From JARKQH01 sp964631605 (GTDB lineage Bacteria > Verrucomicrobiota > Verrucomicrobiia > Limisphaerales > UBA8199), in contig CAZVYG010000146.1 of the NCBI GenBank assembly GCA_964631605.1, forward strand, positions 1 to 5,415: 5,415 nucleotides of DNA. The letters are read 5' to 3'. The position numbers and the translations under genes are program-made. Positions 1 to 5,385 of this stretch are shown in pieces. The notes beneath the pieces were generated by a model. The model saw only the letters and a program-made list of their open reading frames with translations. It was not told the DNA's origin and did not search any database. Numbering within the stretch: position 1 is the first letter of the stretch; every line of letters begins with the position of its first letter.

Positions 1-79
1 GGACTGCCGCACTCCAAGACGCTTCGCGACCTTCCAGCGCCCCCGGCCAACGCCCCAGCGTCCTGGAGTGCGCCAGGCC
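1..79. repeat. Long imperfect inverted repeat at the left edge
   Basis: Bases 1-23 pair with bases 57-79 at 20 of 23 positions. The mismatches are 3/77, 7/73 and 17/63. The best-conserved core is the arm around CGCACTCC (8-15) against GGAGTGCG (65-72). The 33-base loop (24-56) is C-rich. The arms are too long and too well matched to be a chance palindrome, and neither strand shows a convincing gene here. It could be a copy of a dispersed palindromic repeat or the transcript end of a gene lying to the left. There is no T-tract after the right arm, so a classical intrinsic terminator is not supported. The repeat begins at the window edge and may extend further left. Confidence 0.6.
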
Positions 80-89
80 TCGGGTGTGG

Positions 90-109
90 GGCAGACCTCC
101 CGGTCTGCC
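90..109. repeat. Perfect 8-bp hairpin
   Basis: GGCAGACC (90-97) is perfectly complementary to GGTCTGCC (102-109) across a TCCC loop. It lies 10 bases after the long inverted repeat and 8 bases before a further small hairpin (GGGCC, TCC loop, GGCCC; 118-130). No T-run follows, so it is not a typical rho-independent terminator. It may be part of a composite palindromic intergenic element with the repeat at 1-79. Confidence 0.5.
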
Positions 110-130
110 GGTTGTCAGGGCCTCCGGCCC

Positions 131-235
131 CGCGCCGACCGCACGACCCCCGATCCCCCGTCCCATCCCCCCCGCACATCGGAGCGCGGACATTCTTGGC
201 CGCTGGATCGTGACGATTATTCTTGCCCAGCCGGA
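131..235. other. Non-coding spacer before trpB
   Basis: Together with the repeats on either side, this makes up the 312 bases before trpB, in which I see no credible gene. The open frames that cross it are arginine-, proline- and glycine-rich, have no recognisable domain, and run out of frame into trpB. The first part (about 145-175) is very C-rich on the + strand. The second part (about 190-225) is the most AT-rich stretch of the leader and holds the promoter-like hexamers described separately. Confidence 0.5.
196..223 (+). promoter_or_regulatory. Weak sigma70-like promoter candidate for trpB
   Basis: TTGGCC (196-201) resembles a -35 box at 4 of 6 positions. TATTCT (218-223) resembles a -10 box at 4 of 6 positions, with 16 bases between them. 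It lies in a locally AT-richer patch of an otherwise very GC-rich leader and would start transcription near base 230, about 80 bases before trpB. Such weak matches occur by chance, so this is only a candidate. Confidence 0.25.
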
Positions 236-273
236 ACGGGACTGGGGCGGCCCCTGCGGAAGGGGCGTCCCGT
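236..273 (+). promoter_or_regulatory. Foldable trpB leader with alternative pairings
   Basis: ACGGGAC (236-242) is perfectly complementary to GTCCCGT (267-273). Inside this stem CCCC (251-254) can pair either with GGGG at 244-247 or with GGGG at 262-265, so two inner folds exclude each other. The structure lies 40 to 77 bases before the trpB start. Mutually exclusive stems are typical of leader regulation, but no leader peptide with tandem Trp codons, T-box core or U-tract terminator is visible. The regulatory role is therefore inference, and the G/C-rich bases make chance pairings likely. Confidence 0.25.
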
Positions 274-312
274 GGCTCGACGAGGGGGGCGTCTGGGTCT
301 ATGCTGCGGGGC

Positions 313-1524
313 ATGAGTTTGACTGTGAACGAGAGTCTGCCGGATGCGCGGGGACATTTCGGCCCTTACGGGGGCCGATTCGTGCCGGAAACCCTGATGC
401 ATCCGCTGCAGGAGTTGGAAGCCGAGTACCTGCGCGCGAAGCAGGACCCGGAATTTCAGCGCGAGCTGGCGTATTACCTCAAGGAATTCTGCGGGCGGCC
501 CACGCCGTTGTATTTGGCGGAGCGGTTGACGCGCGAGCTGGGTGGGGCGCGGGTGTATCTCAAGCGCGAGGACTTGCTGCACACCGGGGCTCACAAGATC
601 AACAACTGCATCGGCCAGGTGCTGCTGGCGCGGCGAATGGGCAAGAGCCGCGTCATCGCCGAGACGGGCGCCGGCCAGCACGGGGTGGCCACGGCGACGG
701 TCGCCGCCATGTTCGGACTCCAGTGCGTGGTTTACATGGGCGCCGTGGATTGCGAACGGCAGGCGCTGAATGTGTATCGCATGAAAATGCTCGGGGCCGA
801 GGTCGTCTCGGTCAAAGCCGGCCAGCAGACGCTCAAGGAGGCGATCAACGAGGCGATGCGCGACTGGGTAACGCACGTCCGCAACACTCATTACATTCTC
901 GGCACCGCCTACGGCGCGCATCCGTACCCCATGATGGTGCGCAATTTTCAGCGGGTGATCGGGGAGGAGGCGCGTCGGCAAGTGCTCGAGAAGGAAGGCC
1001 GCCTGCCGGACCTGCTGGTGGCTTGTGTCGGCGGCGGTTCGAATGCCATCGGCCTGTTCCATCCGTTCCTGGAGGATGCCGGGGTGAAGATGGTGGGCGT
1101 GGAGGCTGGCGGGGAGGGGATCGAAGCCGGGAAGCATGCGGCGCGGTTCCAGGGCGGCTCGTTGGGGGTGCTGCAGGGAACGCGCTCCTATTTGCTCCAG
1201 GATGGGTTTGGGCAAATCCAGCTCACGCACAGCGTTTCGGCGGGACTGGACTACGCGGCGGTAGGCCCGGAACATGCGTGGCTGCGGGACCAGGGACGCG
1301 TTGAATACACCTACGCCACCGATGCCGAAGCCCTGGACGGCTTCCAGAAACTGGCGCGGTTGGAAGGCATTATTCCCGCACTGGAAAGCGCCCACGCCAT
1401 CGCCGAAGTCATCCGTCGCGCCCCGACGATGGGTCGGGACGAGATCATCCTGGTCAATCTGTCCGGCCGGGGGGACAAGGACGTGGCGCAGGTCGCTCCG
1501 AAGCTGGGGCTGGATTTGCCCTAG
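313..1524 (+). CDS. trpB: Tryptophan synthase beta chain
   Basis: TrpB is the cytoplasmic PLP enzyme that condenses indole with L-serine in the last step of tryptophan synthesis, normally as an alpha2-beta2 complex with TrpA. The 403-residue product has the usual family length and the TrpB1-type layout. It opens with GHFGPYGGRFVPETLM. The Schiff-base lysine is K95 in HTGAHKINN. The catalytic glutamate is E117 in AETGAGQHG. The phosphate-binding loop GGGSN is at 240-244, and S384 in LSGRGDKD is expected to contact the PLP pyridine nitrogen. Nothing is missing, so an active enzyme is expected. I chose ATG 313 because its N-terminus fits the family. An in-frame ATG at 301 is equally possible, with purine-rich GAGGGGGG (282-289) before it, and a TTG at 223 is less likely. 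trpA does not follow, which is unlike the common trpBA order. Confidence 0.96.
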   Translation: MSLTVNESLPDARGHFGPYGGRFVPETLMHPLQELEAEYLRAKQDPEFQRELAYYLKEFCGRPTPLYLAERLTRELGGARVYLKREDLLHTGAHKINNCIGQVLLARRMGKSRVIAETGAGQHGVATATVAAMFGLQCVVYMGAVDCERQALNVYRMKMLGAEVVSVKAGQQTLKEAINEAMRDWVTHVRNTHYILGTAYGAHPYPMMVRNFQRVIGEEARRQVLEKEGRLPDLLVACVGGGSNAIGLFHPFLEDAGVKMVGVEAGGEGIEAGKHAARFQGGSLGVLQGTRSYLLQDGFGQIQLTHSVSAGLDYAAVGPEHAWLRDQGRVEYTYATDAEALDGFQKLARLEGIIPALESAHAIAEVIRRAPTMGRDEIILVNLSGRGDKDVAQVAPKLGLDLP

Positions 1525-1544
1525 GCTGGTCGAGCCGGCTTTCC

Positions 1545-1575
1545 GACGGTGGCTGGCGCCATTGTCAGCACCGTC
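1545..1575 (+). terminator. Strong hairpin after trpB, probable transcript 3' end
   Basis: GACGGTGGCTG (1545-1555) pairs with CAGCACCGTC (1566-1575) as a 10-bp stem with one bulged G and a 10-base loop. It starts 20 bases after the trpB stop, where a terminator is expected. It is followed by AAA and a run of eight G (1579-1586) rather than by T, so it is not a canonical intrinsic terminator. It may instead protect an mRNA 3' end or act with another termination mechanism. Confidence 0.4.
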
Positions 1576-1604
1576 AAAGGGGGGGGATACGGACACTGGC
1601 ATGG

Positions 1605-1643
1605 GGTTGAAACCACAACCTGATCGCTGGCCGGCTGCCGGCC
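1605..1643. repeat. Two small hairpins in the trpB-yicC spacer
   Basis: GGTTG (1605-1609) pairs with CAACC (1616-1620) around a 6-base loop. GGCCGG (1629-1634) pairs perfectly with CCGGCC (1638-1643) around a CTG loop. Neither is followed by a T-tract. They form the middle of a series of five inverted repeats between trpB and yicC. Each is short enough to occur by chance in GC-rich DNA, and the density of the series is what stands out. Confidence 0.35.
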
Positions 1644-1651
1644 CTGCTTAG

Positions 1652-1680
1652 GCGCGCTTTGCCCATGGGAAAGGCCGCGC
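1652..1680. repeat. Interrupted hairpin around CCCATGGG
   Basis: GCGCG plus CTTT (1652-1660) and CCC (1662-1664) pair in order with GGG (1667-1669), AAAG (1670-1673) and CGCGC (1676-1680). G1661 is bulged on one side and GC 1674-1675 on the other. This gives up to 12 paired positions, centred on the palindrome CCCATGGG, where at least two central bases must stay open. It has no adjacent T-run. It is the fourth inverted repeat of the spacer. Confidence 0.35.
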
Positions 1681-1701
1681 GTCAAGGCGTCAAATCCAGA
1701 T

Positions 1702-1730
1702 TCGACAAGCCGCGGGCTTGTGTCCATACT
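1702..1730 (+). promoter_or_regulatory. Candidate promoter of the yicC operon with internal palindrome
   Basis: TCGACA (1702-1707) matches a -35 box at 5 of 6 positions and CATACT (1725-1730) a -10 box at 4 of 6, with an ideal 17-base spacing. The spacer is almost filled by a perfect palindrome, ACAAGCC (1705-1711), GCG, GGCTTGT (1715-1721). This could be an operator or a coincidence. The expected start point lies at about 1737, directly at the yicC ATG (1738), so the transcript would be leaderless or nearly so. This is inference from hexamer matches only. Confidence 0.4.
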
Positions 1731-1737
1731 GTGAGGG

Positions 1738-2619
1738 ATGAAATCAATGACCGGATACGGTCGCGGAGATTGCGCTCGCAACGGTTTCAAGGTCACGGTG
1801 GAAATCAGCTCGGTCAACCGGAAGCAGAGCGAGATTTCGGTGACCCTGCCGCGCGAGATGGAGATGCTGGAGGCGCAAATTCGCGACCTGATCAACCGTC
1901 ACGTGGCCCGTGGCCGGCTCACCGCCCGGGTGTCGCTGCACGCCGGCGCAAGCCAAACCGCGGCCCGGATGCATTTGAATATTCCCCTGGCAAAGGCCTA
2001 TGCGCATGAACTGGCCCGGCTCTCGCGGCAATTGCATTTGCCCGGCCCGGTCACGCTGGACCACCTGACCCGCGCGCCCGGGGTGTTCCAGACCGACGAA
2101 CAGATCGTCGAGGAGGAGGATTTCTGGCCCGCGGTGGAGAAGGCGCTCAAACAGGCGCTGGCGGCCCTGGTGCAAATGCGGGAGCGGGAAGGGGCGCACC
2201 TGGCGCAGGACCTTTCGCGCCGGATTGCGATTATGAGGCGGGCGGCGGCTCGGATTCAAAAGCAGGCGCCCAAGGTGGCGGAACGTTACCGTCAACAATT
2301 GATCGAGCGCATCAAGGCGGCCGGCCTGGAGGCGCCGGCGCCGGATGATGACCGGCTGCTCAAGGAGGTGGTTTATTTCGCCGACCGGTCCGATATTTCC
2401 GAGGAGCTGACCCGTCTGCAAAGCCATTTCCAGCAGTTTGACGACTGCCTCAAGTCCCGCGAGCCGGTTGGGCGGATGCTGGACTTTTTGGCGCAGGAAA
2501 TGAACCGCGAGATCAATACGATTGGCTCGAAGGCCAACGACAGCCTGATTTCGCGGGAGGTGGTGACGCTCAAGGCGGAACTGGAGAAGTTTCGCGAGCA
2601 GGCGCAGAACGTCGAGTAA
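1738..2619 (+). CDS. yicC: YicC/YloC family endoribonuclease
   Basis: This 293-residue protein has both hallmark ends of the YicC/YloC family. The N-terminal motif is MKSMTGYGRG (1-10) followed by an EISSVNRKQSE segment. The C-terminal DUF1732 region, about residues 210-293, contains YFADRSDISEELTRL and ends with GSKANDSLISREVV and a charged helix. The length fits the family, about 290 residues. Characterised members are metal-dependent endoribonucleases, and E. coli YicC is linked to small-RNA turnover. Here the activity is inferred from the family. The middle (about 130-205) is rich in Arg, Ala, Gln and Glu and probably helical. ATG 1738 is preferred because it gives the family N-terminus, although ATG 1747 is possible. 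GAGGG sits directly against the start codon, too close for a normal Shine-Dalgarno. The gene opens a dense cluster, and adjacency to gmk is a common conserved pairing. Confidence 0.9.
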   Translation: MKSMTGYGRGDCARNGFKVTVEISSVNRKQSEISVTLPREMEMLEAQIRDLINRHVARGRLTARVSLHAGASQTAARMHLNIPLAKAYAHELARLSRQLHLPGPVTLDHLTRAPGVFQTDEQIVEEEDFWPAVEKALKQALAALVQMREREGAHLAQDLSRRIAIMRRAAARIQKQAPKVAERYRQQLIERIKAAGLEAPAPDDDRLLKEVVYFADRSDISEELTRLQSHFQQFDDCLKSREPVGRMLDFLAQEMNREINTIGSKANDSLISREVVTLKAELEKFREQAQNVE

Positions 2620-3285
2620 ATGGATCCTGAGACTCAACCCCTGGCAAGCGAGGGGCCGGCGCGGGCCGGAGCCCGGAGCTGTCCCTTGCTGGTGGTGATT
2701 TCCGCCCCGTCCGGCGCGGGCAAGACGACGTTGTGTCAGCAGGTGCTGGCCGCCCGTCCCGGCATGAGCCGCGCAGTGACCTGCACCACCCGCGCTCCCC
2801 GTCCGGGCGAGCAGGAGGGCGTGGATTACTATTTCCTCGACCCGGCCTCCTTTCTCCGGCGCGTCCAGGCGGGGCATTTCCTCGAACACGCCACCGTTTA
2901 CGGTCACAGTTACGGCACGCTCAAATCGGAAGTGCTGGGCAAGCTGCGCCAGGGCCGGGACGTGCTGTTGAACGTGGACGTGCAGGGGGCGGCAACGATT
3001 CGCCAGCAGGCGCAGGCCGAACCGGAGCTGCGGCGGGCCCTGGTGTCGGTGTTCCTTACGACGTCTTCCTTGAGCGTGCTGGAGGAACGGCTGCGACGGC
3101 GGGGCAGCGACGCCCCGGCAGTCATTCAGAAACGGCTGAGTGTGGCGCGGCAGGAAATCGCCCAATGGCGCAATTTTGACTACCTGCTGATCAGCGACAC
3201 CGTGGGGGAGGACCTTCGGCGCATGCTCGCCATCATCGAGGCGGAGAAGATGCGATCCGCCCGGGCGCAAGCGCCCGAGCTTTAA
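2620..3285 (+). CDS. gmk: Guanylate kinase
   Basis: Guanylate kinase phosphorylates GMP (or dGMP) with ATP to give GDP, an essential cytoplasmic step in GTP and (p)ppGpp supply. The 221-residue product has the P-loop SAPSGAGKTTL at 28-38 (K35). The GMP-binding stretch TTRAPRPGE is at 56-64, with GVDYYF just after. FLEHATVYGHSYGT spans about 87-100 (E89, Y98), the Walker-B-like strand NVDVQGA is at 118-124, and the arginine-rich lid RLRRRG follows. All expected groups are present. About 20 extra N-terminal residues (rich in A, G, P, E and R) precede the first strand, making it slightly longer than the usual 205 or so. The ATG directly abuts the yicC stop (TAAATG) and no clear Shine-Dalgarno is seen, so translation is probably coupled to yicC. 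In many bacteria rpoZ follows gmk, but not here. Confidence 0.95.
   Translation: MDPETQPLASEGPARAGARSCPLLVVISAPSGAGKTTLCQQVLAARPGMSRAVTCTTRAPRPGEQEGVDYYFLDPASFLRRVQAGHFLEHATVYGHSYGTLKSEVLGKLRQGRDVLLNVDVQGAATIRQQAQAEPELRRALVSVFLTTSSLSVLEERLRRRGSDAPAVIQKRLSVARQEIAQWRNFDYLLISDTVGEDLRRMLAIIEAEKMRSARAQAPEL
3262..3277 (+). other. GC-only hairpin at the gmk end
   Basis: CGGGCGC (3262-3268) is perfectly complementary to GCGCCCG (3271-3277). Folding would leave about six base pairs closed by a CAAG tetraloop. It lies in the last codons of gmk and ends 14 bases before the coaC ribosome-binding site. AGCTTTAACTT follows, which is too broken a T-stretch for a confident terminator. It could be a partial attenuator or an mRNA-stabilising stem between gmk and coaC, or simply the result of Arg/Ala/Pro codons. 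Confidence 0.35.
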
Positions 3286-3291
3286 CTTGGA

Positions 3292-3297
3292 AGGAGG
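3292..3297 (+). promoter_or_regulatory. Strong Shine-Dalgarno of coaC
   Basis: AGGAGG lies 8 bases before ATG 3306 and is the only full consensus ribosome-binding site in the window. It fixes the coaC start. It suggests that coaC is initiated independently, whereas gmk, the kinase and the following gene appear to depend on coupling or weak sites. Confidence 0.85.
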
Positions 3298-3305
3298 AGC
3301 TGGAC

Positions 3306-3848
3306 ATGAGCAAGAAAGTGGTTCTGGGCGTGACGGGGTCCATCGCGGCGCACAAGGCGGCCGACCTGGCCAGCCAGTTGACCCGCCGCGGCTGCGACGT
3401 TCACGTGGTCATGACCGCCGATGCCCTGCGGTTCATCACGCCGGTGCCGTTCCAAACGCTCTCGCGCAACCCGGTGGTGACGGACCTTTACGAATCCGAG
3501 AGCGGGTGGAAGCCGGTGCATATTACGCTGGCCGATGAGGCGGACCTCCTGTTGATCGCGCCGGCCACGGCGCACACCATCGCCCGGCTGGCGCTCGGGC
3601 TGGCCAACGACGCGCTGAGTTGCGTCGCTTTGGCGCTCAATCCCAACGCCAAGACCCTCATCGCCCCCGCCATGAACGGCAAAATGTGGCAGCACCCCGC
3701 CACGCGTCAAAACGTTCAAACGCTCCAGTCGCGGGGCGTGGAATTCATCGGCCCCGAGGAGGGCATGCTCTCCTGCGGGTATGAAGGCGTCGGCCGGCTC
3801 TGGCCCGTCGAGAAAATAGTGGAACGTGCGCTGGCCCTTCTGGAATAA
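3306..3848 (+). CDS. coaC: Phosphopantothenoylcysteine decarboxylase, CoaC-only flavoprotein
   Basis: CoaC decarboxylates 4'-phospho-N-pantothenoylcysteine to 4'-phosphopantetheine with FMN, the third step from pantothenate to coenzyme A. The 180 residues cover the flavoprotein (HFCD) domain alone. The FMN-binding start VLGVTGSIAAHKAADL is at about 6-21. The active-site histidine is H72 in HITLADEADLLLIAPAT, followed by IARLALGLAND (92-102). The motif PAMNGKMW is at 121-128 (N124), and the substrate-lid cysteine is C157 in LSCGYEGVGRL. These match H75, N125 and C158 of the E. coli CoaBC decarboxylase domain, so activity is expected. E. coli-type proteins continue into a CoaB synthetase domain of about 200 residues. 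Here the gene stops cleanly at TAA and the next gene is unrelated, so CoaB must be encoded elsewhere. The start is set by a consensus Shine-Dalgarno. The 3' end overlaps the longest form of the kinase gene by 23 bases. Confidence 0.92.
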   Translation: MSKKVVLGVTGSIAAHKAADLASQLTRRGCDVHVVMTADALRFITPVPFQTLSRNPVVTDLYESESGWKPVHITLADEADLLLIAPATAHTIARLALGLANDALSCVALALNPNAKTLIAPAMNGKMWQHPATRQNVQTLQSRGVEFIGPEEGMLSCGYEGVGRLWPVEKIVERALALLE

Positions 3849-5385
3849 GGCGGTTTTGGCTGCGGAGCCAACCGCTGCGAACCCGGCCCCGAGGGGGACG
3901 GAGCCTGCGGAGCAACGCAGTCAGCGGAAGGCGGACCTCCGGTCCAAGGCCGCCGGCCCGGCGGAGGGGCGCCCCCGGTGGGTGGGTTCGGAGCGGCCGG
4001 TGGGCTCCTGGCGGCAGCAGATCAAGGAGTTGCTGGCCATCGGCGAGCCGGAAACCCCCGAGCTGCTGCGGCGCATCGAGTTGATGGAGCGCGACCTGGT
4101 GCTGCCTCTCAAGGCGGCCGGCATCGCGATGCTGCTCCATTCGTTCTACTTCACCCCCTGGTTCGGGCGGGTGATTGGCGCGTTGGAAATTGCCGTCGAG
4201 TCCACCCAGTACTTTTTGTGGATTTACATCGCGGTGAACGGGGTCATCGCGGGCCTGTTGCTGGCCATGCGCCACCTGCGCCTGTCGGTGCTCACCTACG
4301 TGGTGTTCGCGAGCATTCTCATGGACGGCATTTTTCTCGCCGCGCTCGCCCTGGTGACTGGCGGCTATGACAGCATCGTGTACTGGCTGTTTCTGGGCCT
4401 GATCATGCGCAGCGCCGTCAGTGTGCCGCGGGGCACTTCCCAGTTGCTGCTCAACCTCACCATCATCGCCTGTTATGTTCTGTCGGGAATCGTGGACCTG
4501 GCGATTGCCGAATTGGCCGAGGATCTGGATGAGGAGGCGAAGATTGCGCTGGGTCTGACCGGGCCGCTGCCAACGGAACCGCTGGTGGTGCGGTTGCTGC
4601 TGCTGTTTCTCATCACCATCTGCTCTTACGGCGTGCAGGTGCTGCTCGAACGGCAGCGCCGGGCCCAGGAGGAGGCCCGGGAATTCGCGCTGCGCGAGGG
4701 CCAGTTGCAATCGGCGGGCCGGCTGGCGGCCGAATTCGCGCACCAGATGAAGAATCCGCTGGCGATCATCAACAACGCGGCGTTTTCACTGCAACGGGCG
4801 CTGCAACGGGGCCAGACGGACGTTTCCGAGCAGGTGCAGATCATTCAGGAGGAGGTGGTGCGCTCGGACCGGATTATCACCGACATCATGGGGTACGCTC
4901 AACTGAGCGAGGGGCGGGTCGAAAAGCTGCACATCGAGGAGGAACTGGCCGCCGCCATTGCCCGGGTGTTCCCCCCCGGCGCGGGTTATCCGATCCAGGT
5001 TCATACCGACTGGTCCGGGCCTTTTCCGCCGCTGATGATGCTGCGCCGCCATTTGTCCGAGGCGCTGGTCAATGTGCTGCAAAACGCGCGCGAGGCGCTG
5101 GAGGGCGGCGAAGGCCACGTTTACGTCAGCGCGCGCTGCCTCGAAGATCGCTCGATCGAAGTGCGGATTCGCGACAACGGCCCCGGGATACCGGCTGACC
5201 GGCTGGAAAAGATTTTCGAGCCGTATTTCTCTTCCAAACCCAAAGGCACGGGTTTGGGCCTGGCCACCGTGAAGCACAATGTCGAGCTTTACGGCGGATC
5301 GGTTCGAGTTGAATCCGAGCTTGGAAAGGGAGCCTGTTTCATATTAATGTTCCCCGCCAAAACGGTGCTCCGGCTTAAGATTTAG
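3826..5385 (+). CDS. Multi-pass membrane sensor histidine kinase
   Basis: This is a histidine kinase of a two-component system. Counted from GTG 3826 (519 residues), about six transmembrane helices are predicted by eye at 93-110, 128-147, 153-177, 184-199, 206-228 and 254-273. They have short loops and an acidic segment (229-240), with no large extracytoplasmic sensor domain. A charged coiled-coil-like linker (274-300) leads to the H-box AEFAHQMKNPLAII (H306), then a DHp helix. The HATPase domain has the N-box LVNVLQNAREAL (N420), G1 box DNGPGI (450-455), F-box FEPYF (464-468) and G2 box KGTGLGLA (473-480). All catalytic residues are present. No receiver domain is fused, so the partner and signal are unknown. 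The start is uncertain. Residues 1-52 are low-complexity (A, P, G, R, E) and cover a palindromic stretch, and GTG 3826 lacks a good Shine-Dalgarno. GTG 3982, with GGAGGGG (3963-3969) 12 bases upstream, would give 467 residues and keep every domain. Confidence 0.9.
   Translation: MRWPFWNKAVLAAEPTAANPAPRGTEPAEQRSQRKADLRSKAAGPAEGRPRWVGSERPVGSWRQQIKELLAIGEPETPELLRRIELMERDLVLPLKAAGIAMLLHSFYFTPWFGRVIGALEIAVESTQYFLWIYIAVNGVIAGLLLAMRHLRLSVLTYVVFASILMDGIFLAALALVTGGYDSIVYWLFLGLIMRSAVSVPRGTSQLLLNLTIIACYVLSGIVDLAIAELAEDLDEEAKIALGLTGPLPTEPLVVRLLLLFLITICSYGVQVLLERQRRAQEEAREFALREGQLQSAGRLAAEFAHQMKNPLAIINNAAFSLQRALQRGQTDVSEQVQIIQEEVVRSDRIITDIMGYAQLSEGRVEKLHIEEELAAAIARVFPPGAGYPIQVHTDWSGPFPPLMMLRRHLSEALVNVLQNAREALEGGEGHVYVSARCLEDRSIEVRIRDNGPGIPADRLEKIFEPYFSSKPKGTGLGLATVKHNVELYGGSVRVESELGKGACFILMFPAKTVLRLKI
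3849..3964. repeat. Palindrome-rich stretch between coaC and the kinase core
   Basis: Directly after the coaC stop there are three hairpins. TTGGCT (3856-3861), GCGG, AGCCAA (3866-3871) can be extended by CGG and CCG over a two-base bulge. GGACC (3933-3937), TCC, GGTCC (3941-3945) follows. CCGCC (3950-3954) pairs with GGCGG (3960-3964). The sequence TGCGGAGC occurs at 3861-3868 and again at 3906-3913, exactly 45 bases apart. The stretch is formally inside the longest kinase reading frame but looks like intergenic repeat material. Confidence 0.45.

Noticed and set aside
131..312. T-box or Trp-leader-peptide attenuator before trpB
   Set aside because: I found no tandem Trp codons in a short frame, no T-box core and no hairpin followed by a T-run. 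Only the alternative stems at 236-273 remain as weak evidence.
84..1304. Long + strand open frame overlapping trpB
   Set aside because: It is out of frame with trpB, rich in Arg, Gly and Ala, and has no recognisable domain. trpB is certain in its own frame, so this is a GC-driven shadow.
1579..1586. Run of eight G as a phase-variation tract
   Set aside because: It lies in a non-coding spacer and not within a gene or between promoter hexamers, so length changes would have no evident switching effect.
217..1602. Long - strand open frame antisense to trpB
   Set aside because: Its composition (His, Arg, Gln, Pro-rich) is typical of the reverse complement of a high-GC gene. It has no motif and lies opposite a full-length enzyme gene.
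1620..1650. Intrinsic terminator at the GGCCGG/CCGGCC hairpin
   Set aside because: The stem is perfect but only 6 bp and no T-tract follows (CTGCTTAGG). The hairpin at 1545-1575 is better placed.
1744..3270. 508-codon - strand open frame across yicC and gmk
   Set aside because: It spans two well-recognised + strand genes and their junction, shows no domain and has shadow-like composition.
3306..3848. Frameshifted or truncated CoaBC fusion
   Set aside because: The downstream frames encode a transmembrane histidine kinase with no trace of CoaB motifs, so the short form is intact and not broken.
3745..4743. 332-codon - strand open frame opposite the kinase
   Set aside because: The sequence is Gln, His and Arg-rich with no motif. 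The + strand codes for clear transmembrane helices and an H-box in the same place.
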